This document shows, piece after piece, positions 24,632 to 35,500 of a stretch of DNA of 53,842 nt. The first letter of the stretch is position 1. Each line of letters starts with the position of its first letter. This DNA comes from an uncultured Prevotellaceae bacterium (GTDB lineage: Bacteria; Bacteroidota; Bacteroidia; Bacteroidales; Bacteroidaceae), in the NCBI GenBank assembly GCA_946402905.1, contig CAMIYC010000022.1, forward strand, positions 1 to 53,842, in the 5' to 3' direction. Position numbers and translations under genes: made by a program. The notes under the pieces are model-generated. The model saw nothing but the letters and a program-made list of their open reading frames with translations. It was not told the DNA's origin and did not search any database.

Positions 24632-27600
24632 ATGAAACATTTACGACTACTTACGGCTGCACTTGCAGTCATTTTCGCCCTGGGCGCAAGCGCTTGGGAC
24701 GGATCGGATGGTAAAGTCTACCTCCGCAACGTAGGCTCTGGTCTGTGGTGGGGCGCCGGCAACAGCTGGGGCACACAGGCTTCGCTGCTGAAGCACCCAG
24801 AGTATGTGATCCTACACAAGCAGGACAACGGCACTTACCAGATGGAATCACAGGTAAGCAACGGCGGAACACAGTATTACCTGAACATCTCAGAGAATGC
24901 AGATCTTGGTGAAACCTCTCCCGAAATGTATATGGACAATGGCAGTCCATCAGCTCTCACCTTTACAAAAGTAGGCAGCAGTGAATATACTATTGGTGAC
25001 GAAAAGGGCTTCTTTGGATATGTGGATGGTACTACCGTTATCAGAAGAGGTACCGACGACCGCCAAGACAACTTCAAATGGCAGGTATACTCCTACGACG
25101 ACATGGTAGCCCTGTTCAGCACAGCTACCGAGGCCAACCCGGTGGATGCCACATTCCTTATCCTGAATCCCAACTTCGGCCGTAACAACCGAAACGCATC
25201 AGTTTGGCAGGGTGGCTTAAAAACAGGCGGAGACAATACCAATTTTAATGCAGAGAAATACTTCGAGGTAGATGATGCTGACAAATATAGCCAAACTTTC
25301 GATGTATTTCAGGAAATCGAAAATATGCCTAACGGCATATACAAAGTCACTGCACAGGCTGCCGTGACCTACCATAATAAACGCGCCATACACGAATACG
25401 ACAATCTGGAGACCCCTGTGATTTATGCCAATGACGTCACCATTCCATTCATAGAGATGGAAGAAGGCGATAGGTTGTCAAGCCAGACTACCCTTTCCAA
25501 CCAATTCAGCGCAGGCAAATACCAACTTGACTGGTCGGAAGAGGTGAAAGTGATTGACGGCAAACTGCGCATAGGTGCTAAGAGCGTTCGTTGTGACATC
25601 TGGGCCGTATGGGACAACTTCGAACTGCAGTACTTAGGCCCCATCGTAGACCTCACTCCATATATCGAGGCATACAAGGCTGCACTGGCTGCCGCCAAGG
25701 CTACCGCCGGCACAGAGGATAAGATCGCACCGAGCGTGCTGACAGCCCTCAACAGTGCCATCAACGCCAACGACGAGGGCAAGGTGGACGAGACCTCACA
25801 GGAGGCCCTCGAGACCGCTACCGCAGCCCTGAAAGCTGCCAACGACCTGGCCAACACCAGTATCGCCAGCTACAAGATCATCGCCAGCGGCGTGGTTCCC
25901 TCTGACAACCTCGCAGGATGGACATGCACCAACAACAATACATTCCACATCAATACATGGTCTACCGAGGGCAACAACGACGGCACAGGCATGACGACCC
26001 CATTCATCGAGAACTGGGTGGGCAGCGCCAACGTACTGGGCGACGGACAGGTGTATTACACACTCGCAGGACTGGAGCCAGGTGAGATCTACTTCGCCTC
26101 CGCACTGGTGCGCGCTTACAGCGAGGCCGGCAACGTGCCCAACGGCCCCGACTTCTTCATCAACGACGCTGTGATCGACATGACTTCTGAAGGCAAGGCA
26201 TTCGAATACACCGACCGCAATGGATTCAAGAGCGGCTACTACGGCACACTGAGCGGCTCGGCCATCGTGGGCGAGGACGGCATGCTCGTGCTGGGCGTGA
26301 CCATCAGCGAGGCCAACTACAACTGGGTGGCCTTCAAGAACATCTCGATCACCACTGTGGAACAGGCTCTGCAGATCGCTTATGACAAGGTGAAAGCCTA
26401 CAGTGGCAAGGTGAACGCAGCCGCACAGGCTGAGATCGACAATATCGAGGCTGCCACCGAGGCCGCTTACGACCTGAAGACCGTGGCTGGCGTAGAGGCT
26501 GCCATCCAGGCTCTCAATGAGAAAGCAGAGAAGCTGAGAGAGATCGCAATCGCTTACGAGGAGTTCAACACCATCTATCCTCAGGTGAAAGCTCTCTGCG
26601 ACGTGGCCGACTACAAAGAACTCGTTGCCAATGCTCATAAGACACTGGCAGACGCCCTTACCACGCTGAAGGACAATGTCGAGGCTACCACTTCTGCAGC
26701 TGAAATGTTCGCAATCAACAGCGAACTGAAAGCAGCCGGTACACAATACGCCAAAGACGCTGAGCCGACAGGCGATGCCAAGTTCAACCTCACCTTCATG
26801 CTGGTGAACGCCAACCTTGAGGGACTGCCCACATGGCAAGGCGCAGAGGGATGGTACACTGACCAGACCGACGGCAACAGCCAGGTGATGACCAATCCCG
26901 ACGCCACCTCTGAGGATGGCACCAAGACCGCATTCTATGAGTACTGGAGTGAAGCTCCTAAGGCCAACGGCGAGTTCACACTGTATCAGAAAGTGAACCT
27001 CGGCGCAGGTATCTACAACATGTCTTGCTACGCTTTCGCACAGCAGCCCATCGGCGGTGAAGTGCGTGGCGTGAAGTTCTTCGCCAACGACACCGAAGGC
27101 TCCACCATCCAGTCCAACCGCCTGGCACCAGCCAGCATCGAGTTTGTCAACGCCGAGGAAGGCGAGGTGAAGATCGGCCTGAAGGCCATGGAGGGCAACA
27201 CCTATCGCTGGATGGGTATCGGCTACGTAGAGCTCTACAAACTTCCGTTCGTGAAAGAGGCCAGCATTGCCGACAATGACACCGAGGCTCCCGAGGCCGG
27301 TGCTTACACCGCCATCAACGCCGACGTGAAACTGCTCGCCGGTCTCAACACCCTCGTATTGCCATTCGCCACGACCAAGGCTGAGATTGGCGCCGACATG
27401 GTGTTCGCTTACAGCGGCAGCGAGAAGAGAGGCGACAACCTCTACCTCACCTTCACCGAGACTGAGACCCTCTCTGCCAACACTCCGTACATCGTGAAGA
27501 TGGCTGCCGACAAGGCACTCCCCAGCTTCGAGAACAAGACTGTGGCTGAGAAGACCAACCTGACCGTCGCTGACGCCAATGGCCAGTATGACTTCGTAGG

Positions 27601-27910
27601 AACCTACACCGCTTACGCCAAGGGCACTTCACCCATCGTGGCCGGCGACTACATCGCAGGCGCTGAGAACATCGTGAAGGCCAACGGTGGCAACGGCATC
27701 AAGGCTTATCGCGCATACCTGAAGAAGGTGGGTGACGAGAACATCAGCTACGTGGCCCTCGAAATGAACGGCGAGGTGATCGATGGCATCGAAGCCCTCG
27801 AGATGTTCAACGCACTGACAGGCGACATCTACAACCTCAACGGTCAGAAAGTGAACAAGGCCCAGAAGGGTGTCTACATCATCAACGGCCAGAAGGTAGT
27901 GGTCAAGTAA
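24632..27910 (+). CDS. Large secreted protein with T9SS sorting domain
   Basis: 1092 residues. A signal peptide (cleavage near GASA, residue 22) is followed by a ricin/RICIN-like or beta-trefoil-like head (GKVYLRNVGSGLWWGAGNSW), then galactose-binding-like beta-sandwich domains (LNPNFGRNNRN..., FMLVNANLEG...) separated by Ala/Lys/Glu-rich helical FIVAR-like segments (about 340-400 and 570-700). It ends in a Prevotella-style sorting domain (DIYNLNGQKVNKAQKGVYI, then NGQKVVVK). It is exported by the type IX system and either released or attached to the cell surface. No catalytic domain was seen, so binding to carbohydrate or host matrix is the best guess. The strong codon bias and promoter suggest high expression. 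A 56-residue peptide gene follows 22 bp later. Confidence 0.78.
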   Translation: MKHLRLLTAALAVIFALGASAWDGSDGKVYLRNVGSGLWWGAGNSWGTQASLLKHPEYVILHKQDNGTYQMESQVSNGGTQYYLNISENADLGETSPEMYMDNGSPSALTFTKVGSSEYTIGDEKGFFGYVDGTTVIRRGTDDRQDNFKWQVYSYDDMVALFSTATEANPVDATFLILNPNFGRNNRNASVWQGGLKTGGDNTNFNAEKYFEVDDADKYSQTFDVFQEIENMPNGIYKVTAQAAVTYHNKRAIHEYDNLETPVIYANDVTIPFIEMEEGDRLSSQTTLSNQFSAGKYQLDWSEEVKVIDGKLRIGAKSVRCDIWAVWDNFELQYLGPIVDLTPYIEAYKAALAAAKATAGTEDKIAPSVLTALNSAINANDEGKVDETSQEALETATAALKAANDLANTSIASYKIIASGVVPSDNLAGWTCTNNNTFHINTWSTEGNNDGTGMTTPFIENWVGSANVLGDGQVYYTLAGLEPGEIYFASALVRAYSEAGNVPNGPDFFINDAVIDMTSEGKAFEYTDRNGFKSGYYGTLSGSAIVGEDGMLVLGVTISEANYNWVAFKNISITTVEQALQIAYDKVKAYSGKVNAAAQAEIDNIEAATEAAYDLKTVAGVEAAIQALNEKAEKLREIAIAYEEFNTIYPQVKALCDVADYKELVANAHKTLADALTTLKDNVEATTSAAEMFAINSELKAAGTQYAKDAEPTGDAKFNLTFMLVNANLEGLPTWQGAEGWYTDQTDGNSQVMTNPDATSEDGTKTAFYEYWSEAPKANGEFTLYQKVNLGAGIYNMSCYAFAQQPIGGEVRGVKFFANDTEGSTIQSNRLAPASIEFVNAEEGEVKIGLKAMEGNTYRWMGIGYVELYKLPFVKEASIADNDTEAPEAGAYTAINADVKLLAGLNTLVLPFATTKAEIGADMVFAYSGSEKRGDNLYLTFTETETLSANTPYIVKMAADKALPSFENKTVAEKTNLTVADANGQYDFVGTYTAYAKGTSPIVAGDYIAGAENIVKANGGNGIKAYRAYLKKVGDENISYVALEMNGEVIDGIEALEMFNALTGDIYNLNGQKVNKAQKGVYIINGQKVVVK

Positions 27911-27932
27911 TAACAAAAAACAAGATACGAAT

Positions 27933-28103
27933 ATGAAAAAGACTTATTTGTCACCTTCCACCAAGGTAAAGAGCCTGAGGATGGAGCCCTACATGCTCGT
28001 CTACAGTGAGAAATCGGGCAAATGGATTGAAATGGTCGACGTGGAAGACGAAGGCACCGATGCCGACGCACGCGCCAACAAATTCAATGTCTGGGATAAC
28101 TAA
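27933..28103 (+). CDS. 56-residue small protein of unknown function
   Basis: Translated by hand. It starts MKKTYLSPSTKVKSLRMEPY and ends ANKFNVWDN. The head MKKTY-x-x-P-S-T-x-V, followed by a short hydrophobic MLVYS stretch and an acidic tail rich in Asp (DVEDEGTDADA), is a pattern I have seen in many short, uncharacterised Bacteroidota proteins found after larger secreted-protein genes. It lies 22 bp after the large T9SS cargo gene and before a strong terminator, so it is co-transcribed. There is no signal peptide, no cysteine and no obvious cleavage motif. Whether it is a peptide precursor, a regulator or a cytosolic partner is unknown. Confidence 0.75.
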   Translation: MKKTYLSPSTKVKSLRMEPYMLVYSEKSGKWIEMVDVEDEGTDADARANKFNVWDN

Positions 28104-28120
28104 TCATCACATCTATATGC

Positions 28121-28156
28121 AATCAGGGCGGACCGGTTGGTCCGCCCTGATTTTTT
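28121..28156 (+). terminator. Rho-independent terminator after the small protein gene
   Basis: A perfect 14-bp stem AATCAGGGCGGACC/GGTCCGCCCTGATT with loop GGTT, running into TTTT. Confidence 0.95.
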
Positions 28157-28208
28157 ACTGTCGTCAAACAAGCAGGTGATTCGCTAATCGGCTGTCCTTT
28201 CCGACTAT

Positions 28209-30683
28209 CTATTTCCTGATCTTCTGATATTCCTTGGTTCCATCGCTGTAAATGACCTGACGGATGAACAGACCCGGCACAGGAGCCGTGAGTCGTCGGC
28301 CGGAGAGGTCGTAATACGCCACCGTCTTGACCCGACGAACGGGAGAAGCCACCATCGGGCTGACGACAGTCTGAATCTCCGTTGTCACCTGTTTTTCGTC
28401 AGACGGCAGCGAACCGGTCATCCCTCCCGCCGGCATCGCCGACACATTATATAAATAGGTGCGGCTTGATGCAAGGCCATCCAGGGTATAGCTGGTGTGA
28501 GCGATGCTGTCGACAGCCCAAGACTTCGGACCGGCATTGACCACAGCAGTGCTGTCGGCCTCACCTCTGAGCACCCGGATGTCGTTGAGGAAGAGGCGTT
28601 CGTTTTTGGTGGCGATGGTGACACGACTCTGCGACGTGCCGCCCTGAAAGGTGAGACAGACAAACCGTTCGTTCTTATCCGCCTTGAGGTCCACGCTTTG
28701 CAACGTATGTCCTGCATCGTCGACATGGGAAACCGTATAGCTCACTTTCTTGCCGGGATAGGAAACCGCATGGAATGACACGGTGAAAACGCCATCCTCC
28801 TCCGTCAGGTTCATCCAAGGCGTGGTGAGTGAGCCCGACTTGCCATAGCTGCCGAGGCGCACATAATCGTTGCTGAGATAGACATCCGTGCCTGTCCATC
28901 CTGGTGTATGGCAATAGTCGCTCAGGTCACGGCTCACATCGGTATATCCCGAGTTGGGATACTCCGCATCCTGCATGAGCGAGAAGTCTTCGTCGAGGAT
29001 GATGGGATTGAGCGAGTCGGGCAACACCTCACGCACCTCCATACGATACAGTTCGGCTCCATCCACAGGCAGCCAGTTGGCCGTAAACGAATGATCGGTG
29101 ATGTCGGTGGCCTCGGTGAGCACCGGCCGTGCCAGGCGGTCTTTCATGAAACGGAAACTCACCACACCGTCTTCATGGCTCATGATACGTGTGATACCTT
29201 TTTCCGTAGGCACTCCAGCCCATGACAGGGAGTTGGGCTTGGAATAGTCGGTGAACATGTCGTTGCCAGCAATAGGATACAAGTCGGTGGCCTGGTCGTA
29301 GCCTTGTGTGCCGTCAGCCTCCATGAGGTCGTAGCGAGGCAGCATGCCTGAGTTGACATTGTTTTTGTCCCAAGCTCCTTGGTCGTATACCACATGGATG
29401 ATCATCAGCCCACGGCCGGCCTGATACTTGTCCCACCCCACCTGCTGGTGATTCTCGAGGGTGAAAAATTCATTCTCGTTGGCGGTACTGACGCGGTATC
29501 CCACATTGTGCTGAGATATTTCCTCAAGAGTGACACTGTCGGAGGGAGTGTCGAGCTCGGTCAGATCCATCCATCCCACACTGAAACGTTCAAAAGCGGT
29601 GTAAGAAGGCGGTGTGCGAGAGTTGTTGTTATAGCTGCCACCGTCCATCACATCCCAAGAGCCCAACTGGGTCTGAGAGGAGGAGTAGGTATTGTAGAAG
29701 TCGGGCAGACCGAGCACATGGCCAAACTCATGGCATACCGCACCTATGCCGTCGATCTCAGTGCCGGAATGGCCGTTCAACTCACAAGAACAGGCATAGC
29801 GGTTGATCGACTTGCTGTTGAGCGTCAGATAGGTGCCCTGAGCCTGCAGGGTGGACATGTGCGGCCAGATGGTGTTGCTCGATGCGCCATAACTCTGTCC
29901 GTAGCCCGCATAGAGGATGAAGACGAAGTCTACCTCACCGTCATTGTTGTAGTCATATTGGCTGAAGTCGACACTGAGGCTGTCGTGTGCGATACGGCAG
30001 GCGTCGACGACCATTTCATTGGGGCGCACGTCGTTGCCCATATTCGTGCTGGCACCGTAATAAGACATGATCTTGGGCAGTTTCACAGGCCCAATGACAT
30101 CAAACTGCGGTGTGAACTGCCCCATCGACTGTGCGATGAAATAGTCTCGCGCCGATCCGGTGGCACCATAGTCGCTGTAGCCTTCTTCATTGAGCTGACG
30201 CTCATAAAGGGCCTGATTGTAGTCGGGCTGGAACTCATTGTCCTTGAACTCCACCAGGATGACCAGGCCTTTCACCTCGCCCTTGGTGGGGAAATTACCG
30301 TCCAGACCCCATTTCCTGACCCGTGACGGACCACCGGTTTTCTGTCGGTAAACCTGTGGAAAGTCTCGCAGGCCGCGCTGCGTGATCAGTTCCTGTTCCT
30401 GCACCGAACGTGAACCGGCGGCATGGGCCAGCATAGAGGAAACACGCGTCTCGCCCGCCTCTTCAGTGAGATAACACAACCCTCCGTCGGGGCGCTCGCC
30501 GATCAGGATCCCGTCTTCCGTGACGTAGGAATGGTAATGCTCATCGCCCACCAGGTAATAGGTGAGCACAGTGCCGTCGGGCTGAGTGCGGCTCAAAGCC
30601 CCACGCCACGCAGGCACAGCCATGACGGCAGTGCCCGTCATGACGAGCACTGCCCATAAAAGAAGTTGAAAAATCCTATGCAT
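28209..30683 (-). CDS. M6-family metalloprotease, T9SS cargo
   Basis: 824 residues. Signal peptide (cleavage near AVMAV, residue 22), then an M6/immune inhibitor A-type catalytic domain with the zinc site HEFGHVLGLPDFY (HExxH at 318-322) followed by SWDVMDGGSY, the Met-turn. After the catalytic domain come a beta-sandwich (about 560-690, MAM/cleaved-adhesin-like) and an FN3-like part, and it ends in a T9SS-type C-terminus (VAYYDLSGRRLTAPVPGLFI, then RQVIYSDGTKEYQKIRK). It is a secreted or surface-bound protease able to degrade host or dietary protein. It starts 10 bp after the Omp28-like gene, so the two are one operon. Confidence 0.9.
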   Translation of the reverse strand: MHRIFQLLLWAVLVMTGTAVMAVPAWRGALSRTQPDGTVLTYYLVGDEHYHSYVTEDGILIGERPDGGLCYLTEEAGETRVSSMLAHAAGSRSVQEQELITQRGLRDFPQVYRQKTGGPSRVRKWGLDGNFPTKGEVKGLVILVEFKDNEFQPDYNQALYERQLNEEGYSDYGATGSARDYFIAQSMGQFTPQFDVIGPVKLPKIMSYYGASTNMGNDVRPNEMVVDACRIAHDSLSVDFSQYDYNNDGEVDFVFILYAGYGQSYGASSNTIWPHMSTLQAQGTYLTLNSKSINRYACSCELNGHSGTEIDGIGAVCHEFGHVLGLPDFYNTYSSSQTQLGSWDVMDGGSYNNNSRTPPSYTAFERFSVGWMDLTELDTPSDSVTLEEISQHNVGYRVSTANENEFFTLENHQQVGWDKYQAGRGLMIIHVVYDQGAWDKNNVNSGMLPRYDLMEADGTQGYDQATDLYPIAGNDMFTDYSKPNSLSWAGVPTEKGITRIMSHEDGVVSFRFMKDRLARPVLTEATDITDHSFTANWLPVDGAELYRMEVREVLPDSLNPIILDEDFSLMQDAEYPNSGYTDVSRDLSDYCHTPGWTGTDVYLSNDYVRLGSYGKSGSLTTPWMNLTEEDGVFTVSFHAVSYPGKKVSYTVSHVDDAGHTLQSVDLKADKNERFVCLTFQGGTSQSRVTIATKNERLFLNDIRVLRGEADSTAVVNAGPKSWAVDSIAHTSYTLDGLASSRTYLYNVSAMPAGGMTGSLPSDEKQVTTEIQTVVSPMVASPVRRVKTVAYYDLSGRRLTAPVPGLFIRQVIYSDGTKEYQKIRK

Positions 30684-30693
30684 CGTTACTGTA

Positions 30694-32433
30694 TTAACGT
30701 ATCATCATCTTACGTGTCCTGACCTCACCGTCGGAATACACGTCTTTTCTCACGCTCAGGCCTCTCGGCATGTCCTGGAGGCGCCTGCCGGAGAGATCGT
30801 AATAGACAGTCGACACCAGGTGCCGGCTACCGTCCTTCACGTCATCGACATGAAGCTCCTGCTCGCTCAGCGGCGTAGCGTATGCTGCATTGGCGATATA
30901 GCCCGTGGCATGGTCGATAATGACACCGATGACATGCACCTGACGCTTGTCGAGGACCGTAGGGGGCAACTGAAGCGTATATTCATACGTATAGGCCGTC
31001 TCTGCGCTCATCGACTTGGGCGAGCACAACTGACCCTCATAGCTGCCGTAAATGCCACGGGCAAGGTCGTTGAAGTAACAATCGGAAGTGGAGCCGCCCT
31101 TCTTTTCCCATCCATAGAACTCCTGGTCGGGGGTATTGGCATAATAATTGGTCTGAGTATAGCCCGTCACGCTGTCTTCGGTCACGATATATGCCGCATA
31201 ATACTGCGGACTGTCTATGTCGATATCCGACCAGAAGCGGGAGTGCATCGTGAGCATGGTGGAGTCGCTGTTCCACTGCGCTGTCATCTCATAAGCGATA
31301 TGATTCTCGGCTGCCGACTCCATATTGTAGAGGTTTTCAATGTCGTAGAAGGGGTCGCCGGACAAGCGACGGTTGACCATACACGACGGCGCACCTCTCT
31401 GCGAGTCGGTGAATGGAGCGTAGCTGTAGTCTGCAGTGCGGTCGATCTCCAGCACATCGCCGCCATGCACGCTCACGGCGAAGAAACTGTCGGGATGACG
31501 CTCTTTCATCAACTCCAGACCCACCATGCCGCGTGGGCACCATCCGCACCACAGGCCGGTGTTCTCCTCGCAGACCACACGGCGCTTAAATCGGATGTCC
31601 TTGACCGTGAGACGCGCCTCAGCGGTATTGTTGTCGGCGTAGCTGTCTTCAGAACCGTTGACCTGATGGATCCACACTTTCAGCAAGTGTACGCCTTTGG
31701 CGGTAGCAGGCACGACGACAGAGAAAGTGTCGAGCGCGTTGAGGGCAAGGGGATGGCCGGAGAGCGTCTGCACCTCGCCGTCGTCAAAGGTATAGCGGAG
31801 CTCATAACTCTCCACAGCATTGACGCCCATGTTCCTGACCGTGCCGCTGAAAGTCATCGTCTCGGCCTCGTAAGGTGCCACCTGATCGGTGAGCTTGCTG
31901 AGCATCAGCTCATTCTCGGGCATCGACGCACCCTCGACAAGGGCCTGGATACAGAGTGACGTACCTGTGTTGGTCCATCTCGACGACTGGTTGATATAGA
32001 CATAGTCGCCGTCAGAGGCTTTGATGGCAGAACATCCGATGGCATCGTTCTCGTCGAGCGTGGCCTTATAGCCGATGGCGATGCTTTTCTTGCCTGTGAT
32101 ATCAAAAGGGGTGGTGAGGGTCACCTCGTTCCAACCGGCCTCCAGCGTGGTCACTTTCTGGGTGTAAAGGGGTTTGGAATCGCGCTGGTTTTCCTTGAAA
32201 TACAGCGTGACGTTGGATGCGGGGCCATGCATGCCGATGCGCACCTTGGTGATCTGGTTGTTCTCGTAAGGCTTGGCATAGGCGACGGGGAAGAGCACAT
32301 ACGACGTGAGGATCTGCCCCGACGTGCCGAAGCCATAGTCGATCTCCCCGTCTCCGTATTGCAACAAGACCTGCGCCTGGACAGATGTCAGACAACAGGC
32401 GGAGAACAGGAAAAGGAGTATTCTGTTGATCAT
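30694..32433 (-). CDS. Omp28-like secreted protein with CxxC motif and T9SS domain
   Basis: 579 residues from the ATG at 32433, which gives a proper signal peptide (MINRILLFLFSACCLTSVQA). The open frame runs 92 codons further but that part is not protein-like. An N-terminal beta domain is followed by a CARDB-like segment (about 170-270), then a thioredoxin-related region with ENTGLWCGWCPRGMVGLELM (CGWC), as in Omp28-type proteins of Porphyromonas. It ends in a sorting domain (VYYDLSGRRLQDMPRGLSVR). The likely role is a surface or secreted thiol-disulfide protein. It is 113 bp downstream of the giant adhesin gene, with a hairpin between. Confidence 0.8.
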   Translation of the reverse strand: MINRILLFLFSACCLTSVQAQVLLQYGDGEIDYGFGTSGQILTSYVLFPVAYAKPYENNQITKVRIGMHGPASNVTLYFKENQRDSKPLYTQKVTTLEAGWNEVTLTTPFDITGKKSIAIGYKATLDENDAIGCSAIKASDGDYVYINQSSRWTNTGTSLCIQALVEGASMPENELMLSKLTDQVAPYEAETMTFSGTVRNMGVNAVESYELRYTFDDGEVQTLSGHPLALNALDTFSVVVPATAKGVHLLKVWIHQVNGSEDSYADNNTAEARLTVKDIRFKRRVVCEENTGLWCGWCPRGMVGLELMKERHPDSFFAVSVHGGDVLEIDRTADYSYAPFTDSQRGAPSCMVNRRLSGDPFYDIENLYNMESAAENHIAYEMTAQWNSDSTMLTMHSRFWSDIDIDSPQYYAAYIVTEDSVTGYTQTNYYANTPDQEFYGWEKKGGSTSDCYFNDLARGIYGSYEGQLCSPKSMSAETAYTYEYTLQLPPTVLDKRQVHVIGVIIDHATGYIANAAYATPLSEQELHVDDVKDGSRHLVSTVYYDLSGRRLQDMPRGLSVRKDVYSDGEVRTRKMMIR

Positions 32434-32483
32434 GATAAGTTGAATATGTATTGATGGATGGTACATTCCGTATAGATTGGTAA

Positions 32484-32523
32484 AAGGAGCCAGGACTGGC
32501 TGTAACCAGACTCCCGGCTCCTT
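32484..32523 (-). terminator. Hairpin after the giant T9SS gene, possible attenuator
   Basis: Minus-strand AAGGAGCC/GGCTCCTT with an inner stem CTGG/CCAG, followed by only TTTT. It could end part of the transcripts after the giant gene and lower the expression of the two downstream genes. Confidence 0.45.
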
Positions 32524-32546
32524 GGCTATTGGCATGTAAGGAGAAT

Positions 32547-35500
32547 TTATTTCACAGTGACCTTGCGCACCACATTGCCCACTTTCACCACATAGACGCC
32601 GGGCGCCACATTGACGGTGAGGTTGGCACGGGTGGAGGCGGCGAACACCTGCTGGCCGTTGACCGTTGACACTGTTACCTTGCCGTTGGCACCGGCGATG
32701 TGGATGCAACGCGGGGCGGCATAGATGCTGACGGCTTTCTCGCCATTGACCTCAGCCACACCAGTGTTGACGTCGCTGGTGTAGATGTTGGAGTAGCGTG
32801 ACTCGCCGTTTTCGTAGACAGCTGTCACAGCATACTCGTAGGCATCCTCTTCAGCGCCCACACGGTCGATGTAATGGGTGTCGGCCACTCTCGTGGCGAT
32901 GAGCTCGTCGTCGCGGTACACATTGTAGCCCACGAGATTCAGCTTCGAAGTAGAGCTATAGAGCGGTGTGTACTCGATGTCGTCGATAAATGCCACGGTG
33001 TATGAACCGTAAGAGCAGTTGCGCACAGCGAAGTACTTCGCATCCTGAGGCAGGGTGAAGAGGAACTGCACCCAGTCGGTAGTGCCGTAGACGGAGTCGC
33101 GGTCGAGCACGGTGAAGTTCTCAGGACTCTGGTCGGTGGTGGAATACAGCAGTTCGAAGACCTGAGCGTCGCTGCCGGCATTGGGCACTCTGTACCAGAA
33201 TGACACATCCGTGCCGCCGAGCACCTCTGAGGAGATGAGCCAGTCGTCTTGTGGCAGCGTGGAGGAGTAGCCGTCGGAAGCGGCCCAGCATGAGAGATAC
33301 TTGTCGCCGGAATGCGGAGTGAGCACGTCGAAGGTCTCCAGGCTGAAGCCGGCCTCAACAGGTGCCCAGACCTGCCATGCCTTGGGCTCGAAAGCGTTGG
33401 CGATGGTCGGTCCGCCGAAGTATACGGTGGGGGTGCCGTCGCCGTCGTAAGTCTGCCAGTCGCCGAAGTCTTTGATCACAAACGACTCATACTCGTCGAA
33501 GCCATCGGTCACAGCGTCTTCCATCTCATCCTTGGCAGGTTTGGTCCACTCGAGGCTGATCTTGCCGGCATCGTTGCGGCCGAGCAGGTTCTCGGGTTGA
33601 GGCAGGTTGCTGTTGTGCATGAGGAACTTGAAGTCGCGGGTGTTGTTATCAGCCACCTCGTCACCCTCCAACTGCACGTCGGCATTGAGCAGCACGTAGG
33701 TGGAAGGATACTTCCTGGTGAATTCGAGGTCGAGGGTGTAGGTCTCGCTGCCATTGGCGGGAATCTCCTTCAGGTCTTCCATCTCGGAGAGGTCCAGCAC
33801 GCCGGTCTCGCCGAGGCCGTTGTCCATGTTGACCACTACTTTGTAATCCTTCATAGGCTCTGCACCGTAGTTGGCCACGATGACGGAGAGGGTGCTCTCC
33901 TCACCGGCCTCCACGCGCTTCTTGCCGCCGAAGAAGGCGATGGCGGCGTCGCGCTCGATGGTCTGAGCGATACAGATCTTATCGAGATAGATGGCAGCGG
34001 AAGCGTCGGCAGCCTTGGCGCCGAAGGCAAACTGCACATTGTTGCCCTGCGGGAGCTGGACGGCATAGCGGCCCCATCCCTCGGTGTCGTTGTTGTAGTC
34101 TACCTCATCGGCCTTGACCCATCCCTGGTCGTCGACATTGGTATAGACGATGAGCGTAAGGTCGCCCGGATCGGTCTCATAGCCATGATACATGTAGAAG
34201 GAGAGCTCGTTCTTCTCAGCCTTGGTGAGGGTGACACGCGGGCTGGTCATCACCTGGGTGTTGGACTCCTCGTTGATATACTGGAAGCGAAGCATACCGC
34301 CGTCGCCGTCGTATGGCTTCACGGCCATACCGCTGCCGTCGGTCATCTTCCATGCATAGTCATAAGAGTTGGCCATCAGGGTCCAGGGATCCTTAGAGGC
34401 AAAGCCGTAAGCGAAGCCTTCCTCATAGGGGGTGTCGTAGGGCTCGCCGAGCACGATGCTGAACTCAGCGCCATCAGAATGACCGGAGGCATTGGACGCC
34501 ACCACAAGATAGGTCACATACTCCTGTCCCCATCCGCTATAGTCGGTGTCGACGGCAGAGAGTTCCTTAGACTCCGGAGTGACGGCATGCCAGTGCTCTG
34601 TGAAGTCCCAGGGGAAGTAGCGGTAGAGAGCGTAGGTGACGTCATCGGGATTGACATAACCGCCATGGGCACCCACTGCGGTGACGGCGTCCCACGATGC
34701 TGCAGCCTTGAAGTCCTCGGTCATGTGATATTTCACATTGGTCACCACGGCAGGAATGTCGAGACCCACCCAGTTTTCGGTGAGATATTCCTTGCCCTGG
34801 CCATTCTCATTGAACGGCAGGATGCGATAGTTGACAAGTCCGGCCTCCATCTCTTCGTCAACCCATGTGAGCTGCTCGCCCGGGGCAGGATTTTCGAAGA
34901 TCTTGGCAGCGGTCTTCTCGTCGTTGCGGTACACCTCGATACGGCTGATGCTCTCAAGCGTCTCGCCGCCATAGGTCAAGGTAGGAGCCTTGAAGGTGAG
35001 CGTGTTGTTGAGCGCGCCCATGGCACCTGCCTCAACGGTCACGTCGGTGACGGCACCCGGACCATCATACGAGGCATACAGGTCGACAGCCACATTGTCT
35101 ACGCAGATATTGACACTGTTGCCCTTGGTGTTGACATGGAAGATGATGGTGTAGTCGCCGTCTTCTTCGACATTGAACAACTGCACGGGCTGTGAGTCAA
35201 TGGCGTTGAACGTCTCCATGATTACTTTCTCGTCGCCAGTGATGGTCTTTCCCTTGCCGAGAAGCACTTCCATGGTCTCGCTGTACATCGTGACATTTAA
35301 GATGTCGAAAGACAGACGGTAGTCATTACCCTTCTGCAGATGCATCGGCAGCGAGATGATATAGTCGTCGTCGTAGGTGGAGACGAATCCAGTCTCAGGA
35401 TTGGTCACGCCATTGCCAGAGAGCCACAGATAGCCGCTCTCCTCGCTCCAGGGCTTCATAAAGCTCCAGGTCTGGCCGTCGGCGTTATGGTCTACAACAG

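Noticed and set aside
32434..32709. 92-codon upstream extension of the Omp28-like gene
   Set aside because: It is Arg/Cys/Gln-rich and not protein-like, overlaps the 3' part of the giant gene and the hairpin, and the ATG at 32433 gives a proper signal peptide.
33312..35195. 627-codon antisense frame inside the giant T9SS gene
   Set aside because: The sense strand encodes FN3 and adhesin motifs and a sorting signal. The antisense product is low-complexity Val/Gly/His-rich.
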